NCBI GenBank assembly: GCA_046727955.1
Contig: JBKPDO010000030.1
Span: 1 to 10,098, forward strand
DNA length: 10,098 nt
DNA from: DASVXQ01 sp046727955
GTDB taxonomy: Bacteria; Actinomycetota; CALGFH01
Reading direction: 5' to 3'
The notes under the pieces were generated by a model. That model saw only the letters and a list, made by a program, of their open reading frames with translations, was not told the origin of the DNA and did not search any database. Shown here piece by piece: positions 6,315-10,098 of the stretch. Within the stretch, counting starts at the first letter, position 1. Each line of letters opens with the position of its first letter. A program made the position numbers and the translations under genes.

Positions 6315-7301
6315 CTAACCCTGGACGAGCTGCCAGGAGCGGACGCCCTTGCCGCGGTCGAGGATGACGAGCGCGCCGCGCAGCACGCCACCGCCGTAAT
6401 CGCTGCCGGGATTGAGGACGAACGAGCGGCCCAGCCGCTGCACGCCGGGGGACTCGTGGATGTGCCCGTGCAGGCCGAGCAGCGGCTGGTAGCGCTCGAT
6501 CAGGCGGCGGACCGCGCGGCTGCCCACCGGGCCGGTGACGACCTGACCGCCCTGGGTGACGGGCCGGAATTGGTCGTCCAGCCTCGCGGCCTGGTCCAGG
6601 TGGGTGCCGTGGGGCGGGCAGTGCAGGTTGAACACGGCATGCTCCGGGTCCTCGAGCTTGCCCGCCAGCGCCTCGACCCTGGCGCCCAGGTCGTCGTCGT
6701 CCAGCTCCCTCGGACTGTCCCAGGGGGTGCGGTTGGAGTAGCCAAACGAGATCATCTCGAAGCCGCCGGGCAGCTCGACCACCTGCTCCTCGACGTAGCG
6801 CAGCCAGTTGCCGGCGAGCAGGCCCGCCAGCTCGGGATGGTCGTCGTTGCCGAGCATCACGAAGCCAGGTATCCGCGCCTCCTCTAGGCGCTGCTCGGCC
6901 AGCTCCAGCCAGGAGCGGACACTCTGCCGCATCGCCGCGGGAAACAGCTCGCTGGCGACCAGGTCGGGGCGCTCGTCGTAGACGCGCTTCTCGTCGGGGT
7001 CCATGACGACGTCGTAGCGGCCCGAGGCGCGGACCTGGGCGCGGACGCGCTCCAGCTCCTCGCCAGGGGCCAGCTCGAGCATGCGTCCGTGCACCTCGAC
7101 CACGTACCTGTTTTCGGAGAGCCGGACGATCGGCACCACGATCTTGCCGGCGATGTCGCCGCCGAAGACCAACGCGTCGACCCGGTAGAACCGGGCGGCG
7201 TTGAGCCACTTGCGGAAGCAGCGGTCGGAGCCGTGGATGTCGCTGGCGTAGAACAGCCGGCAGCGCCGGTCGCTGTCGCTTGGTCTGGACCTGAGGCGCA
7301 T
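6315..7301 (-). CDS. Calcineurin-like metallophosphoesterase
   Basis: This is a 328-residue protein. The start at 7301 is chosen because MRLRSRPSDSDRRCRLFYASDIHGS leads straight into the first metal motif; the frame is open for 81 more codons upstream, but that part is antisense to the HAD gene. The metal-binding motifs are in order: D-x-H at Asp21/His23 (ASDIHGS), GGD at Asp49, GNDDH at 151-155 (Asn152), LHCPPHGTH near residue 212, and GHIH at 279-282 (His280, His282). These define the two-metal metallophosphoesterase fold, which cleaves phosphomono- or diesters. Odd points are the roughly 100 residues between GGD and GN, far longer than usual, and GND in place of the common GNH. No signal peptide. 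It is divergent from HAD (91-bp gap) and convergent with lacI. Substrate is unknown. Confidence 0.9.
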   Translation of the reverse strand: MRLRSRPSDSDRRCRLFYASDIHGSDRCFRKWLNAARFYRVDALVFGGDIAGKIVVPIVRLSENRYVVEVHGRMLELAPGEELERVRAQVRASGRYDVVMDPDEKRVYDERPDLVASELFPAAMRQSVRSWLELAEQRLEEARIPGFVMLGNDDHPELAGLLAGNWLRYVEEQVVELPGGFEMISFGYSNRTPWDSPRELDDDDLGARVEALAGKLEDPEHAVFNLHCPPHGTHLDQAARLDDQFRPVTQGGQVVTGPVGSRAVRRLIERYQPLLGLHGHIHESPGVQRLGRSFVLNPGSDYGGGVLRGALVILDRGKGVRSWQLVQG

Positions 7302-7306
7302 GGGCC

Positions 7307-7312
7307 TATGAT
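7307..7312 (+). promoter_or_regulatory. Candidate -10 box of the HAD gene
   Basis: TATGAT differs from the TATAAT consensus at one base and stands out in this GC-rich sequence. It lies 80 nt before the HAD start codon, facing it. No good -35 is seen at 16-18 bp (TCTGGA at 17). The start point would fall around 7319, within the dyad at 7314-7328. Confidence 0.45.
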
Positions 7313-7313
7313 C

Positions 7314-7328
7314 GCACGGCCGCCGTGC
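7314..7328. promoter_or_regulatory. Dyad GCACGG-CCG-CCGTGC at the presumed HAD start point
   Basis: A perfect 6-bp inverted repeat with a 3-nt centre lies 1 bp after the TATGAT box. In this position a bound repressor would block start of transcription; as RNA it would form a small 5' hairpin. It lies in the gap between the divergent phosphoesterase and HAD genes, so it could serve both. Confidence 0.35.
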
Positions 7329-7392
7329 CGCGGCCGAGGACGGTAGCCTCCCATCGGGGACGTGCCGGTGGGGGCCTGAGCGGGAGGCGTCG

Positions 7393-8055
7393 ATGGCCGA
7401 GCGGACTGCGGCGGTGATCTTCGACCTGGACGGCGTGCTGATCGACTCCGAGCCGGTCTGGGAGGAGGTGCGACGCGAGTACGTCGCCACGCACCACGGG
7501 CGATGGCAGCCGGACAGCCAGAGCCGCATGATGGGCATGAGCACCCCCGAGTGGGCCGCCTACCTGTCCGGCGAGCTGGGCGTGGAGCGGCCGCCCGATA
7601 CCGTCGCGCGCGAGGTGGTCGAGCTGGTGGGCGAGCGCTATGGCGAGCGGCCGCCGCTGCTGCCCGGCGCGGTGGAGGCGGTGCGGCGCCTGGCGGCGCG
7701 CTGGCCGCTCGGGCTGGCCAGCTCCTCGCCGCCGCGGCTGATCGACCTGGTCCTCGGCCTGGCCGGCCTGGACGGATTGTTCAAGGTGCGGGTCTCCACC
7801 GAGGAAGTCGGGCGCGGCAAGCCGGCGCCAGACGTCTACCTGGAGGCCGCGGCACGCCTCGGCGAGCCGCCCGTGGCCTGCGTCGCGGTGGAGGATTCCA
7901 GCAACGGGGTGCGCTCGGCGAGGGCCGCGGGCATGCGGGTCATCGCGGTGCCGCGGGAGCGCTACCCGCTCACCGCCGACGCAAAGGCCGCCGCGAGCGT
8001 GGTGCTCCCGAGCCTGGACGAGCTGACGGTCGCAGTGGTCGAGGGCGCGGGCTGA
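7393..8055 (+). CDS. HAD-superfamily hydrolase, beta-phosphoglucomutase / sugar-phosphatase-like
   Basis: This is a 220-residue protein, typical for subfamily-IA HAD enzymes. GGGAGG (7382-7387) lies 5 nt before the ATG at 7393. All four HAD motifs are visible: FDLDGVLIDSEP with nucleophile Asp11 and acid/base Asp13; LASSSPP (motif II Ser/Thr); GRGKPAPDVYL with the motif III Lys; and VEDSSNGVRSARAAGM with the motif IV acidic pair. A helical cap lies between motifs I and II (about residues 17-85). DGVLIDSE, ASSSPP and GKPAPDVYL are typical of the beta-phosphoglucomutase / 2-deoxyglucose-6-phosphatase group, so a sugar phosphate is the likely substrate; the precise one cannot be told. Asp13 is compatible with either mutase or phosphatase activity. 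Cytoplasmic. It is divergently transcribed from the metallophosphoesterase gene and convergent with DUF3455. Confidence 0.93.
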   Translation: MAERTAAVIFDLDGVLIDSEPVWEEVRREYVATHHGRWQPDSQSRMMGMSTPEWAAYLSGELGVERPPDTVAREVVELVGERYGERPPLLPGAVEAVRRLAARWPLGLASSSPPRLIDLVLGLAGLDGLFKVRVSTEEVGRGKPAPDVYLEAAARLGEPPVACVAVEDSSNGVRSARAAGMRVIAVPRERYPLTADAKAAASVVLPSLDELTVAVVEGAG

Positions 8056-8139
8056 TAGAGCCCGGAACCGTCCAGCGCGCGGCCATACTACCGTGGGCGA
8101 GTAGTCCCGCCCGTCGTCGTGGGTTGCGGGTTGCGCCTC

Positions 8140-8163
8140 GGGCCGGCCCTTTTGGGCACCGGC
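8140..8163. terminator. Weak candidate terminator between convergent HAD and DUF3455 genes
   Basis: The 114-bp gap 8056-8169 between two converging genes holds GGGCCGGCCC followed by TTTT (8140-8153), and an imperfect hairpin CCGGCCC-TTTT-GGG-ca-CCGG. The T-run is short, and the same TTTT can be loop or tail. It could act weakly on the plus strand. A direct repeat GGGTTGC (8121-8127, 8128-8134) lies next to it. Nothing else is recognised in the gap. Confidence 0.25.
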
Positions 8164-8169
8164 GTTGCG

Positions 8170-8733
8170 TCAGGCACCCATCTTCTTCCAGAAGTAGTAG
8201 TCGGCGGTGTATGGGACCTCGGCCACAGCACCCGCCGTTGCCGCGTTGCATGTCCGAGCGGGCGGGGCCAGGCCGCCGGTGGTCGCGATCCGTTGGATGT
8301 AGGTCGTGGCCACGAGCCGGTCGCCGTCAGGGCCAGCGGCCGTCGAAGCAGCCGACAGCAGCAGCCATGGAATGGCGCTGGCATCGACGGTGACGGAGTC
8401 CACGAGCCGGCCCACGACCCTGCTGCCATCCATGGCCTGCCACGTTGGCCCGCCGAAATGGGTGATGATGAGCTTGCCGTGGTCGTCGAACAGATTCGCC
8501 CGGGGCGCGACAAACCCCCAGACGAAGCCGCTCGAGGTGGCATTGCAGGAGTAAATCTGGACGCCGACCCCGTGACCGATCAGAAAGACCTTGTTGCCGT
8601 CAGGAACCTCGATTTTGCTCGGAACCATCGGCGGCGGCGGTCCGGCCTGGGCCACCTGCGTCAGCGACAACACCGCCGCGGCAGCGACGATCCCCGCGAG
8701 CAGCAGGCGGTTGAAACCGATGAAACACCTCAT
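8170..8733 (-). CDS. Secreted DUF3455 family protein
   Basis: This is a 187-residue protein. The ATG at 8733 opens into a clear secretion signal: MRCFIGFNR, a hydrophobic stretch (residues 10-25) and cleavage expected after AQA at residue 30, leaving a mature start GPPPP. The mature part carries DUF3455 signatures: VPDGNKVFLIGHGVGVQIYSC (first 19 of these form the strand pair), WGFVAPRANLFDD, ITHFGGPTWQAMDGS, AIPWLLLSA, TTYIQRI.TTGG and VPYTADYYFWKK at the end. Cys63 and Cys162 could form a disulfide outside the cell. The family's function is unknown; members are small exported proteins in actinobacteria, proteobacteria and fungi. The start codon is preceded by a G9 run with 7 nt between, part of a tandem repeat, in place of a normal SD. 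It converges on the HAD gene. Confidence 0.9.
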   Translation of the reverse strand: MRCFIGFNRLLLAGIVAAAAVLSLTQVAQAGPPPPMVPSKIEVPDGNKVFLIGHGVGVQIYSCNATSSGFVWGFVAPRANLFDDHGKLIITHFGGPTWQAMDGSRVVGRLVDSVTVDASAIPWLLLSAASTAAGPDGDRLVATTYIQRIATTGGLAPPARTCNAATAGAVAEVPYTADYYFWKKMGA

Positions 8734-8735
8734 GG

Positions 8736-8800
8736 AGTTACCCCCCCCCGAATGCAGTTACCCCCCCGAATGCAGTTACCCCCCCGAATGCAGTTACCCC
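8736..8800 (-). repeat. 18-bp tandem repeat with C7-C9 (G-run) tracts at the DUF3455 start
   Basis: Two identical 18-bp units (8755-8772 and 8773-8790; unit CAGTTAC7GAATG on the plus strand) are flanked by a variant unit with C9 on the left (8736-8754) and a partial unit with C4 on the right (8791-8800). The C-runs are at 8741-8749, 8761-8767, 8779-8785 and 8797-8800, each separated by exactly 11 nt. On the DUF3455 sense strand these are four G-runs directly upstream of its ATG, which can form a G-quadruplex and are prone to slippage. The G9 run ends 7 nt before the ATG, where a ribosome site belongs. Confidence 0.9.
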
Positions 8801-8806
8801 GACTGT

Positions 8807-8879
8807 TTGGTTCGAGCCCGAGCGTTTCGCTGGTGTGCCCGTGGTGCTCGAGCACCGCCGGCAGCCGGGCTCGGCCCAA
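8807..8879. other. Nested inverted repeats enclosing two small hairpins (three-way-junction-like)
   Basis: The outer arms are TTGG-tt-CGAGCCCG (8807-8820) and CGGGCTCG-gc-CCAA (8866-8879), with 12 of 14 positions pairing. Between them are AGCG-TTT-CGCT (8821-8831) and the perfect 14-bp palindrome GGTGCTCGAGCACC (8843-8856). The whole could fold as a stem closing on two hairpins, in DNA or in RNA of either strand. On the minus strand it would lie in the DUF3455 leader or promoter region, just upstream of the G-run repeats. It could be a structured leader, an operator (the 14-bp palindrome has a central CpG) or chance pairing in GC-rich DNA. Confidence 0.45.
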
Positions 8880-8980
8880 GGACGGTCCTCGGCCGGTTGC
8901 TTGACCCGTTCGCCGGATTCGCCATCCACCCCGCTTCATGGTCGGCCCCTTTTGCTGCGGGGCGCCCGCTCGTCTCCCGA

Positions 8981-9016
8981 GCTTGGCCATGCGCTGCTTG
9001 GCCATGCGCTGCTTGG
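8981..9016 (+). repeat. 15-bp tandem repeat GCTTGGCCATGCGCT, 2.4 copies
   Basis: Two identical 15-bp units (8981-8995, 8996-9010) are followed by the first six bases of a third (9011-9016). Just beyond, TTGCGCC/TTGCGCA is doubled at 9052-9065. Such perfect short tandem copies point to recent replication slippage. No coding frame in this part is convincing. Confidence 0.85.
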
Positions 9017-9024
9017 CGCGTTGC

Positions 9025-9042
9025 GCCGCCGGGCCCGGCGGC
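9025..9042. repeat. 18-bp perfect palindrome
   Basis: GCCGCCGGGCCCGGCGGC is perfectly self-complementary over 18 bp and lies directly after the 15-bp tandem repeat. As RNA it would make a 6-7 bp GC stem with a small loop, but no T-run follows on either side, so it is not a classical terminator. It could be a protein-binding dyad or a slippage-prone element. Confidence 0.6.
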
Positions 9043-9123
9043 CCTCCTAGCTTGCGCCTTGCGCAGGTGAAACATCAATGCCCGCTGGTGGCTCAGGCCT
9101 GACCGTCGCGATTCAGATGGTCG

Positions 9124-9161
9124 CCTCCTTTGACGTTTCACAGCCTATTGCGCAAAGGAGG
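9124..9161 (+). promoter_or_regulatory. Hairpin that would sequester a perfect Shine-Dalgarno sequence
   Basis: CCTCCTTTG (9124-9132) and CAAAGGAGG (9153-9161) are exact reverse complements, giving a 9-bp stem with a 20-nt loop. The 3' arm contains AAAGGAGG, a textbook SD, followed after 6 nt by the ATG at 9168. In RNA the ribosome site would be fully paired, as in translational riboswitches and RNA thermometers. The inner palindrome TTGCGCAA (9148-9155) offers a competing fold. The reading frame it would control is short and may be broken (next entry). Confidence 0.5.
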
Positions 9162-9167
9162 ACGAGC

Positions 9168-9389
9168 ATGCCACCAACGGTTCCTGATGTCTTGGGAGCG
9201 TGCCGCCGCTCCAGGACGCGATCAGGAGCGTCCAGGTCAAGCACGTCCCGGCGCAACCGGGTCAAGCATGTTCTCCGGCAGGCGAGACCCAAATCCCAAA
9301 TCCCAATTACATGCAAACCAATGACCGGGCAGGCTCTGCTTCACGACGTGTGGCGATCACCTGGCCGTTACCCCTTGGTCCCTGGTTGA
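9168..9389 (+). pseudogene. Possible short gene or gene fossil behind the SD-hiding hairpin
   Basis: ATG at 9168 has an ideal SD (AAAGGAGG, 6-nt gap). Its frame runs 73 codons to 9389: MPPTVPDVLGACRRSRTRSG... . After about ten residues the product becomes an Arg/Ser-rich string typical of a wrong frame in GC-rich DNA. In the frame one base earlier, the stretch about 9203-9257 reads PPLQDAIRSVQVKHVPAQPG with clean G/C third positions. This suggests a real gene that suffered a one-base change near 9190-9203 and then decayed; downstream both frames lose coding character. The protein is not recognised. It could equally be a leader peptide or a chance frame, so confidence is low. Confidence 0.3.
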
Positions 9390-9413
9390 CCACAAACTTG
9401 TACGAATCATATT
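9386..9413 (+). promoter_or_regulatory. Sigma-70-like promoter candidate
   Basis: TTGACC (9386-9391) is followed after 16 bp by CATATT (9408-9413), within the least GC-rich part of the window. It points right, but the next gene starts 430 bp on, so if real it makes a long leader or a small RNA. Further TTGAC boxes at 9419 and 9493 lack good -10 partners. Confidence 0.35.
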
Positions 9414-9798
9414 AGACGTTGACTTGAATCTTGGTCTGAAGGCTTGCAGGTCAGAGCGGGTTCGACGCGAATATGGGCAGGTCAAACAGGTCTTGACGCG
9501 GACAGCAGAAGCCGATAGCAGTTACGTACCGAAGGACCTCGCTCTTCACATGACCAGATCAATTTCCAGGTGCGGCGACGTGATGGCTACCCAGCAACCA
9601 TCCCACACGGTGGCCGTAGCGTTTCGGCAAGCATCGCGAGCAGCTCCAGCATCAAGGCCACGGGAGCCGGCAAAATGCTCAGCTTAAAGGCGGTCAAACT
9701 CCGGAGAACCGGGGGCTTGCCTGTCTGCCCAACCCCTCCACGCCAACGCGGCCATCGGTGGTGCCGCGCCCCACCGCTTGGCCGGCCCGGTACGCCCG

Positions 9799-9820
9799 CT
9801 CGCCGACCGGGGTCGGCGAG
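9799..9820 (+). promoter_or_regulatory. Strong hairpin just before the ribosome site of the secreted-protein gene
   Basis: CTCGCCGACC and GGTCGGCGAG (9799-9808, 9811-9820) are perfectly complementary with GG between them. As RNA this gives a 9-bp stem with a CGGG loop, ending 10 nt before the SD AAAGGAG (9831-9837). There is no T-run, so it is not an intrinsic terminator. It may be an operator dyad or a leader hairpin that protects the mRNA or tunes translation of the exported protein. Confidence 0.5.
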
Positions 9821-9841
9821 TCGACCACGGAAAGGAGAATG

Positions 9842-10098
9842 ATGCGACGCGCAGCAGCAACCCTTGCCCTCGCGCTCGCGCTGCTGGTTGCGATGGCCAC
9901 CGCGGCCTTCGCTGACAGCCCCCACTTCCTGTTCGCCAACGCCAGCGTCAGCACCAGCACCGGCGCCCTCGACGTCAACTTCAAGGAGGCCGGGCTGGGC
10001 ACCACCGTGACCACCGAGCAGGTCACCCTGACGGTGGCCACCGCCACCGCCGTCTACCAGTGCTTCAACAACGGCGGCAACCACCCCAAGGCCGGCAA
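9842..10098 (+). CDS. Exported protein of unknown function, N-terminal part
   Basis: The frame is open to the window end (85 codons seen). Two ATGs stand in tandem at 9839 and 9842; the second is preferred because the SD AAAGGAG (9831-9837) then has a 4-nt gap instead of 1. MRRAAATLALALALLVAMATAAFA is a classic Sec signal with cleavage expected after AFA at residue 24, leaving DSPHFLFANASVS. The mature part is rich in Ser, Thr, Ala and Val and alternates as in beta strands (TEQVTLTVATATAVYQC), then CFNNGGNHPKAG. I have the impression of a group of small exported actinobacterial proteins with 'HFxFANAS...GGGNHP', but no named family comes to mind. It lacks a lipobox and is probably released or wall-associated. 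The C-terminus is not seen. Confidence 0.85.
   Translation, partial: MRRAAATLALALALLVAMATAAFADSPHFLFANASVSTSTGALDVNFKEAGLGTTVTTEQVTLTVATATAVYQCFNNGGNHPKAG

Larger units (their letters stand above)
8734..9838. other. 1.1-kb repeat-rich stretch without a convincing intact gene
   Basis: Between the two secreted-protein genes no frame on either strand shows a recognisable protein with sustained coding-type third-position bias. Base composition is mixed: 8800-9070 is GC-rich and full of repeats, 9280-9560 is noticeably less GC-rich. The stretch holds the separately listed repeats, dyads, an SD-hiding hairpin, a possible gene fossil and promoter-like boxes. The part 9414-9798 contains scattered TTGAC/GTCAA pentamers and otherwise nothing I recognise. 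It may be the remains of decayed genes. Confidence 0.6.

Noticed and set aside
5869..7209. Long minus-strand frame crossing lacI and the phosphoesterase
   Set aside because: It spans the boundary of two well-defined genes and is Arg/Gly/Pro-rich without motifs, so a frame shadow.
8736..8800. CRISPR array
   Set aside because: The units are 18 bp, directly adjacent, without unique spacers, and no cas-like gene is near.
8809..8819. tRNA-like T-loop GGTTCGAGCCC
   Set aside because: No acceptor stem, D-arm or anticodon arm can be laid out around it on either strand; it is part of the nested inverted repeat.
8119..8904. Plus-strand frame with the hexapeptide repeat MQLPPR
   Set aside because: It is antisense to DUF3455, and the peptide repeat again comes from the C-tract DNA repeat.
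8730..9005. 91-codon minus-strand frame ending with ATGA overlap on the DUF3455 start, containing three GGNCIR repeats
   Set aside because: The overlap and hexapeptide repeat looked like a leader peptide, but the repeat simply translates the 18-bp DNA repeat, there is no ribosome site, and the rest has no coding character.
9424..9687. 87-codon plus-strand frame in the non-coding block
   Set aside because: It would start with TTG without a ribosome site, has no coding-type third-position bias and no recognisable similarity.
9587..10084. 165-codon minus-strand frame at the right end
   Set aside because: It is antisense to a secreted protein with SD, signal peptide and clean third-position bias; its own product is Gly/Ala/Arg-rich without motifs.

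Overview
The window is very GC-rich, with G or C in most third codon positions, GTG starts and purine-rich Shine-Dalgarno (SD) sites. Together with the tail of an F420-type luciferase-like oxidoreductase and a LacI-controlled sugar/peptide gene complement, this suggests a soil-type actinomycetote. A Chloroflexota or related GC-rich lineage cannot be excluded. I see no rRNA, tRNA, CRISPR array, integrase or transposase.

Layout, left to right. (1) 2-256: tail of a luciferase-like monooxygenase (+). (2) 384-1135: broken lipoprotein sugar-binding gene (+) with two compensating one-base frameshifts and a lost C-terminal third, running through a 21-bp tandem repeat (1136-1219) into (3) an intact DUF885 zinc-metallopeptidase-like gene (1272-2954, +). 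(4) A minus-strand operon of DUF1028 (4334-5185), DUF917 (3219-4334) and a short membrane protein (2988-3215), joined by TGATG and 3-nt junctions. (5) A divergent LacI-family repressor (5294-6313, +), the obvious candidate regulator of that operon. (6) A calcineurin-like metallophosphoesterase (6315-7301, -), convergent with lacI, and a divergent HAD phosphatase/phosphomutase (7393-8055, +). (7) A secreted DUF3455 protein (8170-8733, -). (8) About 1.1 kb without a convincing intact gene (8734-9838) but dense in repeats and dyads: C-tract 18-mers, a nested inverted repeat, a 15-bp tandem repeat, an 18-bp palindrome, a hairpin that would hide a strong SD, and a cluster of GTCAA/TTGAC pentamers. 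(9) The start of a second secreted protein (9842-10098, +), cut by the window edge.

How the genes may work together: DUF885 (HExxxGHH metallopeptidase-like), DUF1028 (Ntn-hydrolase-like with a putative peptidoglycan-binding tail) and DUF917 (S-methyl-thiohydantoin-desulfurase-like) sit side by side with a LacI repressor. This suggests an amide/peptide or cyclic-amide breakdown unit under small-molecule control, which is inference. The most unusual parts are the damaged sugar-binding gene fused in frame to DUF885 and the repeat-rich non-coding block. I see no clear-cut new defence or mobile system.
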